From NCBI GenBank assembly GCA_905181875.1, contig CAJIZH010000006.1:153247-217246 (forward strand): DNA of 64,000 bases, in the 5' to 3' direction. Position numbers and translations under genes: made by a program. The notes under the pieces were generated by a model. That model ran no database searches, was not told the DNA's origin, and worked only from the letters and a program-made list of their open reading frames with translations. How positions within the stretch are numbered: position 1 is the stretch's first letter; every line of letters starts with the position of its first letter. The stretch comes from Flavobacteriales bacterium UBA6770. Lineage in GTDB: Bacteria; Bacteroidota; Bacteroidia; Flavobacteriales_G; Salibacteraceae. Shown in pieces: positions 18,360-27,174 of this stretch.

Positions 18360-19078
18360 TAGTGCTGAATAGTAATTTTGTTAAACAGCATCTTATCGTC
18401 AATTTGATACTTGACGATGTATAACCCGTTTTCAATATCTTGTGCAGGAACTTGAACGTTTTCTTCGTTTGAATTAAAGTTGAAAGTCTTTACTAACTCA
18501 CCATGCAAATCCAGCAATTCTATTGATAAGGTATTGTACAAATGCCTTCCAAAGTCAAAGGAAATAAGATCACTTGCAGGGTTCGGGTAAACAGTAATAG
18601 ACTCATTTTTTGGTGTTTCAATAGATAATGTAGCAGAATCAAACAAATTAAATTCGACTTCAATAATGGTATCAAAACTTACAATACTAGTTTCGAAGAA
18701 GAGTTTAAGAGTGATCGTTTTTTGATTAGCCTCTTTTGGATCATTGGCCAGCCCTTTAATTTGAATGCAATTATTTGTACCTCCAAGAAATATGCAGTTT
18801 GATGGTTTGCACAAATAACTTAAACCCTCATAAAGATTAGGAACGTCTTTAATTGTAACCTGATTAATTGCGAACCCTTGAATTTCAGCAGGTACAACAA
18901 TTGTCAAAGTTTCATCATAGACGCTATCGATCCATGCATCTGGAATTTTGTTTTTTCCTAAGCTTGAATAGGCTCCAAATTCGGTAAACGTATTGTCTGG
19001 TTTGCATTGTGCGAAAGTATTAGCAGAAAAAAAACTGAAAGTCAATAGTAAAGCTGCTAATTTCATCTTTGCCCTCAT
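18359..19078 (-). CDS. Secreted protein with T9SS type A sorting domain
   Basis: 239 residues. Signal peptide LAALLLTFSFFSANTFAQ, then an unrecognised beta-rich domain with four cysteines (AQCKPD, LCKPSNCIFL, TNNCIQ). The C-terminal ~75 residues are the type A sorting domain (VYPNPASDLISF, LDLHGELVKTF, GLYIVKY). Met5 (19066) may be the true start, but ATG at 19078 overlaps the STAS stop as TAATG and fits coupling. It is exported and its tail is removed after outer-membrane transit. Its placement between a STAS regulator and rnz is odd and unexplained. Confidence 0.85.
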   Translation of the reverse strand: MRAKMKLAALLLTFSFFSANTFAQCKPDNTFTEFGAYSSLGKNKIPDAWIDSVYDETLTIVVPAEIQGFAINQVTIKDVPNLYEGLSYLCKPSNCIFLGGTNNCIQIKGLANDPKEANQKTITLKLFFETSIVSFDTIIEVEFNLFDSATLSIETPKNESITVYPNPASDLISFDFGRHLYNTLSIELLDLHGELVKTFNFNSNEENVQVPAQDIENGLYIVKYQIDDKMLFNKITIQH

Positions 19079-19446
19079 TATTCAAATCCTTTTTCAATTT
19101 CATGCATCATTATTAAATCTAACGCTTCAGGCATGCTGGGGGTTAAGCTCAATATGGTGTCTAACTTTGAAAGATTAATAAGTTTGGAGACCAACTCCTT
19201 TGCTCCAGAAACAACCAATAACCCATTATTTATTTTTGCAGCACGATGGCCTACCAATATTGCACTTAAACCACTCGAATCGCAATACTCACAATTGGAA
19301 ATATCTAATAGTAAATTATTCAATTTGCCCTCTTCGATTGCGGTATTGAAATGATTCTTTAGTTCTGGAGAAATTGCTGAATTGAGCTTAGAGGCTTCAA
19401 TGGTGATGGCGGTGCAATGCTCTAGTTTTTCTATTTTAAATTCCAT
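19078..19446 (-). CDS. STAS domain protein (anti-sigma factor antagonist type)
   Basis: 122 residues, single STAS domain. The phosphorylatable serine region is present as CEYCDSSGLSAILVGHRAAK, matching the D-S-S-G-L of SpoIIAA/RsbV. A regulatory protein that would bind a kinase-type anti-sigma factor when unphosphorylated; no partner kinase is nearby. It heads the TAATG-coupled trio STAS - T9SS protein - rnz and starts 56 bases after pyrB, so it may also be read from the pyr transcript. Confidence 0.88.
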   Translation of the reverse strand: MEFKIEKLEHCTAITIEASKLNSAISPELKNHFNTAIEEGKLNNLLLDISNCEYCDSSGLSAILVGHRAAKINNGLLVVSGAKELVSKLINLSKLDTILSLTPSMPEALDLIMMHEIEKGFE

Positions 19447-19502
19447 AGTTGTTTTTACTCTTGATTCTCAAAATTAATAAAAGGATGCTATAAAATTGCT
19501 TT

Positions 19503-20438
19503 CTACTGCGGTCTATCAATTTTCTGCGCCAAAAGGTATAAAATAGCCATTCTGACTGCAACCCCATTTTCAACTTGATCAAGAATTATTGCCTGCTCTG
19601 AGTCCGCAATTGCACTAGAAATTTCTACACCGCGATTTATTGGTCCTGGGTGCATTATGGTTATTGGCTTTTTTAGTTCTTTCAGTATTTGATCAGTTAA
19701 TCCAAATTGCATGGTATATTCTCGCAGGCTTGGAAAGTAGCTAATATCCAATCGTTCCATTTGAATACGCAGCATATTTGCAACATCGCACCAGTTTAGG
19801 GCTTTTCTTAAATCTGTTTCGACTTTTACACCCATTTTGTCAATGTACTTTGGTAGTAGTGTTTTCGGCCCGCAAACCATTACTTCCGCACCCATTTTTT
19901 GCAAACAAAATATGTTACTCATTGCAACACGGGAATGCAAAATATCACCTACTATAACCACTTTTTTACCAGCAACATCTCCCAGTTTTTCTCGAATAGA
20001 ATACGAATCGAGCAATGCTTGTGTTGGATGCTCATGCGCTCCGTCACCAGCATTTATGATTCTGCTATTAACGCGTTGACTCAGAAATACACTAGCACCA
20101 GGATTCGGGTGTCGCATTACGACCATATCAACTTTCATCGCCAATATGTTGTTTACAGTATCTACTAAAGTCTCACCTTTGCTTACTGATGATGATCCCG
20201 CTGAGAAATTGATAACATCTGCAGAAAGCCTTTTTTCTGCCAGCTCAAAAGATAGTTTAGTTCTTGTTGAGTTTTCAAAAAACAAGTTGGCTATTGTAAT
20301 ATCTCTTAAAGTTGGTACTTTTTTGATTGGACGATTGATAACTTGCTTAAAATTATCTGCCGTAGCAAATATGAGTTGAATATCCCTTTCTGTAAGTGAT
20401 TTAATTCCAATTAAATGTTCTACACTTAATTCACTCAT
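19503..20438 (-). CDS. pyrB: Aspartate carbamoyltransferase catalytic subunit
   Basis: 311 residues, normal length. The carbamoyl-phosphate loop ENSTRTKLSFE (STRT at 57-60), HPTQ at 137-140 and HPGPINRGVEI are intact. It catalyses the first committed step of pyrimidine synthesis. The start overlaps the end of pyrR by four bases (ATGA), showing an operon with its regulator, as is common in Bacteroidota. No pyrI regulatory chain is present. Confidence 0.97.
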   Translation of the reverse strand: MSELSVEHLIGIKSLTERDIQLIFATADNFKQVINRPIKKVPTLRDITIANLFFENSTRTKLSFELAEKRLSADVINFSAGSSSVSKGETLVDTVNNILAMKVDMVVMRHPNPGASVFLSQRVNSRIINAGDGAHEHPTQALLDSYSIREKLGDVAGKKVVIVGDILHSRVAMSNIFCLQKMGAEVMVCGPKTLLPKYIDKMGVKVETDLRKALNWCDVANMLRIQMERLDISYFPSLREYTMQFGLTDQILKELKKPITIMHPGPINRGVEISSAIADSEQAIILDQVENGVAVRMAILYLLAQKIDRPQ

Positions 20439-20983
20439 TTTTCTTCAATAGTATACAGTTGAACTTCGTCTTTTCCTTCTTTTTCGTCCCAGCTCATTAT
20501 CACCCTTTCCGAGTTTAATGAGTCTACACGACTTCCTACATATTCAGGTTGAATTGGTAAATGCCTTTTAAACCTTCTATCAATAAACACTAATAACTCA
20601 ACTTGAATTGGGCGACCAAAATCGAGTAGGGCATCCATTGCAGAGCGCACACTTCGACCGGTATACAGTACATCGTCTACCAAAACAATTCTGCGTCCTT
20701 CAATGCTGTGTTCCATATTGGTCCGGCTTGCCACAATGGGTGAATTTCCTCTACGAAAATCATCTCGATAAAATGTAATATCAATGGAACCCGTTTTAGG
20801 ATTAATGTCCGGCTTGATCTCTTTTAGCTTGGCTATAATTCTATCCAACAAAAACGTTCCACGCGGCTGAAGTGCAATAAGAATTGTATTGCTGAAATCT
20901 TGGTGGTTTTCAATAAGTTGGTAGCAAAGACGAGTGATAGTTAAATTAACGCCCTTATTATCTATTATAGTCCTGCTCTGCAT
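20435..20983 (-). CDS. pyrR: Pyr operon regulator / uracil phosphoribosyltransferase PyrR
   Basis: 182 residues from the ATG at 20983 (MQSRTIIDNKGVNLTITRL), which matches the family N-terminus. A longer frame to 21010 would place the TATATTTG promoter box inside the gene, so the shorter start is preferred. The PRPP-binding motif RIVLVDDVLYTGRS is clear. PyrR proteins bind pyr mRNA in response to UMP in Firmicutes; in Bacteroidota this RNA role is not established. No attenuator is visible because the leader is almost absent. Confidence 0.94.
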   Translation of the reverse strand: MQSRTIIDNKGVNLTITRLCYQLIENHQDFSNTILIALQPRGTFLLDRIIAKLKEIKPDINPKTGSIDITFYRDDFRRGNSPIVASRTNMEHSIEGRRIVLVDDVLYTGRSVRSAMDALLDFGRPIQVELLVFIDRRFKRHLPIQPEYVGSRVDSLNSERVIMSWDEKEGKDEVQLYTIEEK

Positions 20984-20992
20984 TTCAAGGGC

Positions 20993-21000
20993 CAAATATA
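20993..21000 (-). promoter_or_regulatory. -7 box (TATATTTG) of pyrRB
   Basis: Minus-strand TATATTTG matches TAnnTTTG and lies 10 bases ahead of the pyrR ATG at 20983. It decides against the longer start at 21010. The -33 element is weak. Confidence 0.5.
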
Positions 21001-21131
21001 ACTTTTTCACTTAGTTCATTGTCTTGTTTTCTAACATAAGCATCTAAAAATAGTTTCTTGTAACACTCTTGTACGCCTTCTAAGAAAAGCACCCTATTTT
21101 TACGCCAATATAAATTCAAAATAGCGCACAG

Positions 21132-22181
21132 ATGTATACTCAAAGAAGATTTCCTTTTAAAAGCATGATTATTTGGACAAAAAGAGAACTTTTCTTTTTT
21201 GTTGGAATGGCTGCAATTTTTACAGTTCTGTACGAATTATTGGGCGTAAAATGGTTGCAAGTTCCCTTAGCTCCAGTAGGCTTAATAGGCACTGCTGTAG
21301 CTTTTATGGTTGGTTTTCAAAACAATGCTGCTTACGATAGAATTTGGGAAGCACGTAAAATTTGGGGAGGAATTGTAAACACCTCACGCTCTCTAATAAT
21401 TACAATAAAAGACAGTTTTTATCTGCATCGGACGGAGGCGATTCAGGATGAAACCTCTGAATTGAAAATAATAACGCACCGGCATATTGCTTGGCTCAAT
21501 GCATTGCGTTTTGCTATGCGTGCAAAGAAACCTTGGGAGGCTTCTTATGAAATCATGCATAAAAAAGAGCATTCTACTTATCATGTTCCTGAATTTGAAA
21601 CTGAATTAGAAGATGAATTAAAATCTCACTTATCTATTGAAGAACTTAAACAGGTTATGGCTGCTGATCATAAACCTAATACTATAATTGCTCTGCAATC
21701 CCAGCATTTGAGAAGGTTGACTAATGAAAAAAAACTTTGGGATTTTTCTTACCTAAATATTCAAGGACTCTTGCAAGAATTAACCATGCTTCAAGGTAAG
21801 TCAGAACGGATTAAAAACTTTCCTTATCCAAAACAATACGGAAGCATTGGTTATCATTTCGTCCACATTTTTATGTGGTTACTGCCAATGGCAATTATTC
21901 CTACGTTTGCCACTATGGGTGTTGGAATAGCTGAAACGAATCCATTTATAGGCAAGTACTTTGTTTGGTTTAATATTCCCTTTACTATAATTGTAATATG
22001 GGTGTTTAATACCATGCTAAGAGTAGGATTGGCTGGAGAAAATCCTTTTGAGGGCTCACCGAACGATGTGCCAATATCAAATATAGCTAGAGGTATTACA
22101 CGCGATATTCTACAATTGGTAGATGAGGATCCTTCTAAAATTCCGCCCCTAATCGATAACAAAAACGATATTCAGATGTGA
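21132..22181 (+). CDS. Bestrophin family ion channel
   Basis: 349 residues. Hydrophobic segments at about 22-40, 48-66, 238-262 and 275-292, with the family motif GFQNNAAYDRIWEARKIWGG after TM2 and GENPFEGSPNDVP near the C-terminus. Bacterial bestrophins (UPF0187/YneE family) form pentameric channels; the Klebsiella homologue conducts cations, animal ones anions, so selectivity cannot be read here. It is divergent from pyrR with about 150 bases between. Confidence 0.92.
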   Translation: MYTQRRFPFKSMIIWTKRELFFFVGMAAIFTVLYELLGVKWLQVPLAPVGLIGTAVAFMVGFQNNAAYDRIWEARKIWGGIVNTSRSLIITIKDSFYLHRTEAIQDETSELKIITHRHIAWLNALRFAMRAKKPWEASYEIMHKKEHSTYHVPEFETELEDELKSHLSIEELKQVMAADHKPNTIIALQSQHLRRLTNEKKLWDFSYLNIQGLLQELTMLQGKSERIKNFPYPKQYGSIGYHFVHIFMWLLPMAIIPTFATMGVGIAETNPFIGKYFVWFNIPFTIIVIWVFNTMLRVGLAGENPFEGSPNDVPISNIARGITRDILQLVDEDPSKIPPLIDNKNDIQM

Positions 22182-22212
22182 TTAAGCAATGGTGTTAATT
22201 CTGATTCATTTT

Positions 22213-22443
22213 TTAAAAGATTTGAAATTCAGCTTCTACCATTTCCTTTTTTGAAAGTGTATTGTCTTGATCAATTAAATAGACGGTATCAGCAAACAAA
22301 TGATTTACAAAATGAAAGTTATCGAATTTTATATTCGATTTTAATGCACCAACAGCACAATGAATATCGAGTTTTGTTGGTTGTAATTTATTCATTTTAT
22401 TTTTGATAGGCTCAGTCACTTTATAAATTAAACCTTCAAACAC
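22213..22443 (-). CDS. Doubtful small ORF
   Basis: 76 codons with reasonable amino-acid composition but no recognised motif, signal peptide or membrane segment. It lies in the gap between the bestrophin gene and the ars operon. It could be a remnant or chance frame. The following ~300 bases (22444-22744) hold nothing I can support. Confidence 0.2.
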   Translation of the reverse strand: MFEGLIYKVTEPIKNKMNKLQPTKLDIHCAVGALKSNIKFDNFHFVNHLFADTVYLIDQDNTLSKKEMVEAEFQIF

Positions 22444-22744
22444 CCATCTGCTTGATTTTATTAACAGAAAATTAAAACAGCAATTAAGAGGATAATTAGA
22501 GGAATGGCTGTAAACTTTCTATTTTGAATTCTCTTGTTGTTAGCTTTAATCTCTGCTCTAATTATCTAGAGCTGTTCTGGAATAGCTGTTTTTGAATCTA
22601 AACTTTTATATTTACTAGAATTCAAGTATTTATTTCGCAGATAGCAATAATCCTTATTACGCAAAAGCGCTCTGTTACTTTTAATAACAGAAATCATGTT
22701 GAAATCTGAAATTCTCCTCCAATAAATACAAATTTATTTTTTTA

Positions 22745-22775
22745 ATAAGCTTCTTAAAATTTAAATAAGTTTCTT
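22745..22775 (+). promoter_or_regulatory. Tandem repeat in the ars promoter region, candidate ArsR operator
   Basis: AATAAGYTTCTT-like 11-mers occur at 22745-22755 (AATAAGCTTCTT core) and 22765-22775, exactly 20 bases apart, that is two helical turns. TATTATTG at 22781-22788, one mismatch from the -7 consensus, follows. The position 34-64 bases ahead of arsR suits an operator. Confidence 0.45.
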
Positions 22776-22808
22776 TATCGTATTATTGCAATATAAGGAT
22801 TAATAAAC

Positions 22809-23141
22809 ATGGGGATAACAAAAAGCAACCTCTTTACTGAAGAACAGAACGCCTTAGCCAATGCATTAAAAGCACTTGGACATCCTGCGCGTGTTGCCAT
22901 CCTACAACATTTAATAAAAGCCAATGCATGTATTAATGGAGACTTAGTAGAAGAGATTGGATTAGCACAAGCCACAGTGAGTCAGCACTTAAGGGAGTTA
23001 AAGGACTTGGGGATTATTCAAGGAACGATAGAAGGTGTATCGGTTAGTTATTGTATCAACCCAGTGCGTTGGAATGAGATTGCCCTATTGCTGAATGGTT
23101 TATTCGATCAAATAAATGTAAACGGCGAAAGCTGTTGCTAA
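22809..23141 (+). CDS. arsR: ArsR family transcriptional repressor
   Basis: 110 residues. Winged helix with ALGHPARVAILQHLI, AQATVSQHLRELKDLG as recognition helix, and wing GTIEGVSVSYCI. Cysteines occur at KANACING, in the wing (SYCIN) and as a C-terminal pair (NGESCC), which could bind As(III); the classical ELCVCDL helix motif is absent, so the metal site differs from E. coli ArsR. First gene of a four-gene arsenic operon; it should repress the operon until arsenite binds. Confidence 0.93.
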   Translation: MGITKSNLFTEEQNALANALKALGHPARVAILQHLIKANACINGDLVEEIGLAQATVSQHLRELKDLGIIQGTIEGVSVSYCINPVRWNEIALLLNGLFDQINVNGESCC

Positions 23142-23152
23142 AATAAAAACAG

Positions 23153-23629
23153 ATGAAATTATCAGAATTAAAGAACAGCTTAGAAGGCTTAGAAATAGTC
23201 AAATTTCAATTGCCTAATGGACAACTGATAGAATCACATTTTCATGTAACCGAAGTAGGCGAAATTGAAAAACGGTTTATCGATTGCGGCGGAATAATGA
23301 GAAAAGAGAATACGGTAAATTTTCAATTGTGGTCTTCAGATGATTTTGATCACCGCTTAGGCGCTCAAAAGTTGAATTCAATTATTGAGTTGTCTGAAAA
23401 ACAATTGCTCATTGGTAATCATGAAATAGAAGTAGAGTATCAACAAGAAACGATTGGTAAATACGGTTTGGAATTCAATTCAGATCAAAGCGTTTTTATG
23501 CTTACCGAAAAGCAAACCGACTGTTTAGCCAAAGACAATTGCGGAATTCCTGAAACAAAAGAAAAAGTAGAACTATCGGCATTGGTTAATTCTGATGCTG
23601 CTTGCACACCAGGTGGTGGTTGCTGCTAG
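23153..23629 (+). CDS. DUF6428 family protein of the ars operon
   Basis: 158 residues, cytosolic. The sequence (LSELKNSLEGLEIVKFQLPN, SHFHVTEVGEIEKRFIDCGG, VNFQLWSSDDFDHRLGAQKL) matches a family commonly found in Bacteroidota arsenic operons. The C-terminus is cysteine-rich (DCLAKDNCG and SDAACTPGGGCC). Twelve bases after arsR and 13 before arsC. The function is not established; the cysteines suggest binding or handing over of As(III), by inference. Confidence 0.8.
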   Translation: MKLSELKNSLEGLEIVKFQLPNGQLIESHFHVTEVGEIEKRFIDCGGIMRKENTVNFQLWSSDDFDHRLGAQKLNSIIELSEKQLLIGNHEIEVEYQQETIGKYGLEFNSDQSVFMLTEKQTDCLAKDNCGIPETKEKVELSALVNSDAACTPGGGCC

Positions 23630-23642
23630 AGATTTACATAAT

Positions 23643-24233
23643 ATGAATTTAGAAACTACGATAGCATCGCTTAAAGCACATAGCATAAGCGATAAACGGA
23701 AATTAGCATTGCAGCCGCTAATTGATTACATAAGCGCTAAAAAAGAAGCAGAGGAGCTTATTCGATTGAATTTTATCTGCACCCACAATTCACGGAGAAG
23801 TCAGCTTGCGCAAGTATGGTCCTTTATACTTTCCAATCATTTTGATTTGAATGTAGAATCCTATTCTGGTGGAGTGGAAGTAACCGCATTTTTTCCTGCG
23901 GCGATTGAGGCATTAAAAGCTTCGGGTATTGAAATTAACAGGGCGGGAGGGGTATTTCCGAAATACAAAGTGCGCTATAATTACAATGAAATCAACTGCT
24001 TTTCAAAGTTGTACAATAATGCTTTAAACCCAACAGAGGGGTTTGCCGCAGTTATGACTTGCTCAGATGCTGATAGGAATTGTCCTTTGGTATCAGGTGC
24101 TGAAAAACGGATTCCAATGACTTTTGAAGATCCAAAGGCCTTTGACGATTCACCTAAAAAACAAGAAAAGTACAAAGAGCGTTCTTTGCAAATTGCTGGA
24201 GAATTGTATTTCGTTTTTAACTCCATTACTTAA
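23643..24233 (+). CDS. arsC: Low-molecular-weight phosphatase-type arsenate reductase
   Basis: 196 residues from the ATG at 23643. The P-loop CTHNSRR (Cys46 to Arg52, C-x5-R) of LMW tyrosine phosphatases follows an N-terminal helical extension of about 40 residues. The C-terminal part has MTCSDADRNCPLVSGAEKRI with two more cysteines and the acidic FEDPKAFDDSP, typical of the thioredoxin-type arsenate reductase family. It reduces arsenate to arsenite for export by the next gene. An upstream in-frame ATG at 23595 lies inside the preceding gene and is unlikely. Confidence 0.88.
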   Translation: MNLETTIASLKAHSISDKRKLALQPLIDYISAKKEAEELIRLNFICTHNSRRSQLAQVWSFILSNHFDLNVESYSGGVEVTAFFPAAIEALKASGIEINRAGGVFPKYKVRYNYNEINCFSKLYNNALNPTEGFAAVMTCSDADRNCPLVSGAEKRIPMTFEDPKAFDDSPKKQEKYKERSLQIAGELYFVFNSIT

Positions 24234-24235
24234 GC

Positions 24236-25255
24236 ATGAAAGGCATTGGTTTTTTCGAAAAGTATCTTACCGTTTGGGTCTTACTTTGTATTGTAGTTGG
24301 CATAGCAATAGGAGCGGTTGCGGGAGAAGGGATTCAAATCATTTCGTCTCTAGAAATTGCACATGTAAATATTCCTGTGGCAATTTTAGTTTGGTTAATG
24401 ATATATCCAATGATGGTTCAAATTGATTTTGGATCGTTAAAAGAAGTCAGTAAAAATGTCAAGGGACTAGGGCTGACGCTTGTCGTTAATTGGCTAATTA
24501 AACCTTTTACAATGGCCTTTTTCGCCTGGCTGTTTTTCGATCAATTGTATTCAGCTTGGATTACTCCAGAACAAGCCAATGAATATATTGCTGGTGCTAT
24601 TTTACTGGGTGCAGCGCCCTGCACGGCAATGGTTTTTGTCTGGTCCTATTTGTCAAAAGGTGATGCGAACTATACGCTTGTTCAGGTATCGGTTAACGAT
24701 TTGGTATTATTGATACTCTTTGTGCCGATTGTTCAATTTTTATTGGGAATAACCGATTTTATAATTCCATATGATGTTCTAGTAACCTCAGTGGTGATAT
24801 ATGTAGTTATTCCTTTACTGGCAGGTTATGTAACGAACAAATGTGTAATAAAAGTAAAGGGTGAGGAGTGGTTTAAAAATGATTTTCTACCCAAATTGAA
24901 GCCATTTTCTATCATCGCTTTATTATCGACGTTGGTATTACTATTTGCCTTTCAAGGAAAACAAATTATTGACCAACCAGAAAACATTCTTTTGATTGCA
25001 ATCCCTTTAACTATTCAGACTTACTTCATTTTCTTTTTATCTTGGTTTGCGGGGAAATACATCAAGCTCCAATACAACATCTGCGCACCGTCTTCAATGA
25101 TAGGTGCTAGCAATTTCTTTGAATTGGCAGTTGCAGTTGCCATTGCGCTGTTTGGATTAAATTCTGGTGCAGCTTTAACCACGGTGGTTGGGGTGTTAAT
25201 AGAGGTTCCTATTATGCTTTCTCTAGTTGCAATAGCAAAACGATGGAAGTATTGA
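24236..25255 (+). CDS. acr3: ACR3 family arsenite efflux transporter
   Basis: 339 residues, ten predicted membrane segments. LVWLMIYPMMVQIDFGSLKE is the family signature near TM2, and the essential TM4 cysteine is present in LGAAPCTAMVFVWSYLSKGD. EVPIMLSLVAIAKRW ends the protein. It exports As(III) with the proton motive force. It begins three bases after the arsC stop, the last gene of the operon. Confidence 0.96.
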   Translation: MKGIGFFEKYLTVWVLLCIVVGIAIGAVAGEGIQIISSLEIAHVNIPVAILVWLMIYPMMVQIDFGSLKEVSKNVKGLGLTLVVNWLIKPFTMAFFAWLFFDQLYSAWITPEQANEYIAGAILLGAAPCTAMVFVWSYLSKGDANYTLVQVSVNDLVLLILFVPIVQFLLGITDFIIPYDVLVTSVVIYVVIPLLAGYVTNKCVIKVKGEEWFKNDFLPKLKPFSIIALLSTLVLLFAFQGKQIIDQPENILLIAIPLTIQTYFIFFLSWFAGKYIKLQYNICAPSSMIGASNFFELAVAVAIALFGLNSGAALTTVVGVLIEVPIMLSLVAIAKRWKY

Positions 25256-25359
25256 AGGCAAACTGTGCAAGATTCATTGCATTTTAGGCTTCTTTAGAAC
25301 TAACGATGACAATGGAGGGGTATTTGTAGATACTTTTGAAATTCTCAAAGCACAAAACC

Positions 25360-25917
25360 ATGAATAAAAAAATACTTTTCGGATCAATCCTAGTCCTATT
25401 TTTAATTGGAACGGCATTCGTTTCCATTGATAAAGCTTCAACCGAGAATACAGAAAATACAGTTTCTGCAGATAGTCCAGTTCCTGAAGGGGAATTGAAA
25501 TGGTATGTAGACTTAAACGAAGCACAGGCTGTAGCTAAAAAAACAAACAAACCCATCTTCGCATTTTTTACAGGAAGTGATTGGTGTGGATGGTGCAAAA
25601 GATTGCAAGCTACAGTGTTTCTTAAGCCTTCTTTTAAGGAATGGGCAAATGCCAATGTAGTTTTGTTAGAGTTAGATTTTCCACGTAGAAAACAATTGCC
25701 ACCGAAGATTGCCGAGCAAAACAATCAGCTTAAAGGCTTTTTTCAACCTAGAGGATATCCTACAATTTGGATGTTTGATATGAAGTTGAATGCTGAAGGT
25801 ACTCAATACGAAATTCAAGCATTAGGTAACCTAGGATATCCAAGTGGTTCTCAACCCGGTCAAGAGGACAAGAAGTTTATCGCCAATGCTGATCAGATTT
25901 TAGCAAAAAGACAATAA
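25360..25917 (+). CDS. Thioredoxin-fold protein, membrane-anchored
   Basis: 185 residues from Met at 25360 (MNKKILFGSILVLFLIGTAF), an N-terminal signal anchor or signal peptide. The thioredoxin-like domain has the redox motif DWCGWCKRLQ at about 80-90 and cis-Pro region GYPTIWMFD. Related to the DsbD-gamma/thioredoxin_7 group with periplasmic thiol reduction or chaperone function. It follows acr3 by about 100 bases and is closed by a strong terminator, so it may be a separate transcript. Confidence 0.85.
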   Translation: MNKKILFGSILVLFLIGTAFVSIDKASTENTENTVSADSPVPEGELKWYVDLNEAQAVAKKTNKPIFAFFTGSDWCGWCKRLQATVFLKPSFKEWANANVVLLELDFPRRKQLPPKIAEQNNQLKGFFQPRGYPTIWMFDMKLNAEGTQYEIQALGNLGYPSGSQPGQEDKKFIANADQILAKRQ

Positions 25918-25939
25918 AAGAATTCAATTAAAATTTAAA

Positions 25940-25976
25940 AAGCCTCAAGAAGAATTACTTCTTGGGGCTTTTTTTT
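25940..25976 (+). terminator. Intrinsic terminator after the thioredoxin gene
   Basis: Stem AAGCCTCAAGAAG / CTTCTTGGGGCTT (13 bp with one G-U pair), loop AATTA, then eight T. Confidence 0.92.
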
Positions 25977-25992
25977 GATATTGAATAGGAGC

Positions 25993-26201
25993 TTAAATGG
26001 CGAGGTTCAATAGAAATTTGTCAACCGACTTATTCCACTCTTCAAGTGCTTTTGAGCGGCTTTCATTGAAAGCATCATTAGCTAATTATAATCAGCAACT
26101 GCTTGGTTAAAATCGTTTATTGCATCGATTTCAGCCTCAAGAAATAAAAACCCAGAAGTATCAAGTTGACTAATGGTAGTTTTTAGTGCAAATGGTAAAA
26201 T
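25993..26201 (-). pseudogene. Remnant of a small coding gene with a frameshift
   Basis: Two adjacent minus-strand frames read as protein-like sequence: LEAEIDAINDFNQAVADYN then a stop, and in another frame ANDAFNESRSKALEEWNKS to FLLNLAI and a stop at 25993. A single shift at about 26084 joins them into a helical, charged polypeptide. No start codon is found. The upstream part (26202-26381) contains nothing I can support. Confidence 0.45.
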
Positions 26202-26381
26202 TTAAATGAGGTGATAGGATCATTTTCATTGAGGATAGCTATCCGCTTCACGATAACAACATTAAAAGAAAAAGGACTTCTGGATAATCTATCTTCAAAA
26301 AGAATACTAAGGAGCAGTCAATATCTTTTTAAGTGTAATGAGATTCCTGTTTTTCAATTAATAAAACAGTTATTCTTCCAT

Positions 26382-26852
26382 TTAATCTCTTGGCTTGTTT
26401 GGGCCTGGAGCTAAAAACAACCTTCCTAAATCTATCGTAAGAGTATTAAAAGCGTCTAATTGGACGGTCTTACATATCTCTTTTATTTCAAGAAAATGAG
26501 CAAAGTGGATGCTATCTATTTCAGATTTCAACTTTCCAAGATCAGCTAGATACCGAGTTTTTAATGAGTCATTTGGAGCTACGAGTAATGAAAATAGTTG
26601 TCCTTTTTTTTTCAATATTTTTTTATCTTTCTTTCTAATATTTTGGCGGTGATTGGTTATCGTTAATTCGTATTGTTTTTGTTGAGTATCATCAAAATCT
26701 AAAGCGTATATAATTACTTCTTTAGGGGTTTCCTGCTTTTTATGGTGACGCTGGCCATTCCTGTTTGACGAAGACGCAATCTTATATGCCAATAATCCAT
26801 TTGAAATGACTAATACACCTATGATAACTATTAACCAGCTAGTTTTAATCAT
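26382..26852 (-). CDS. CpxP/Spy-like periplasmic protein
   Basis: 156 residues. N-terminal membrane anchor (TSWLIVIIGVLVISNGLLAY), then basic linker and a helical domain with LTITNHRQNIRKKDKKIL and SEIDSIHFAHFLEIKEI, similar in layout to Spy/CpxP/CnrX heavy-metal-resistance proteins. It overlaps the preceding gene by eight bases and is third in a sigma factor - anti-sigma-like - CpxP-like operon, an arrangement widespread in Bacteroidota. It probably senses envelope or metal stress; inference from operon type. Confidence 0.75.
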   Translation of the reverse strand: MIKTSWLIVIIGVLVISNGLLAYKIASSSNRNGQRHHKKQETPKEVIIYALDFDDTQQKQYELTITNHRQNIRKKDKKILKKKGQLFSLLVAPNDSLKTRYLADLGKLKSEIDSIHFAHFLEIKEICKTVQLDAFNTLTIDLGRLFLAPGPNKPRD

Positions 26853-27135
26853 AATACAATTGATTTGATTCTTCCAAGCCTATTGAATTGGAAATAATTG
26901 AAATAGCGTCGTTATTTTCGACTTTTAAATCGTTGCTTTCAACATTAGAAATTAACCAAATATTCAAAGCAATTATAATACAAGAGGAAGCAATACTTAT
27001 CCCCGTATATGATCTAGAAGTAGGAGCATATTCTGTTGCAATTTTTGCTTCAATTCTAGTGAATAAAAATGGAGGCGCATCTACCTTCGCAATCCGATTT
27101 AAATTTTCTTCAATATTAATTTCTCTTTGTATCAT
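26845..27135 (-). CDS. Small membrane protein, anti-sigma-like
   Basis: 96 residues with an N-terminal cytosolic part (EENLNRIAKVDAPPFLFTRI) and one transmembrane segment (YTGISIASSCIIIALNIWLI). Starts 40 bases after the ECF sigma gene and overlaps the next gene by eight bases. The cytosolic region followed by a single TM is what an anti-sigma factor needs, but no zinc (ZAS) motif is visible. Confidence 0.65.
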   Translation of the reverse strand: MIQREINIEENLNRIAKVDAPPFLFTRIEAKIATEYAPTSRSYTGISIASSCIIIALNIWLISNVESNDLKVENNDAISIISNSIGLEESNQLYYD

Positions 27136-27174
27136 TAATTGTTCATTTGACGCTGTTAATTATTAATTCCCTCG

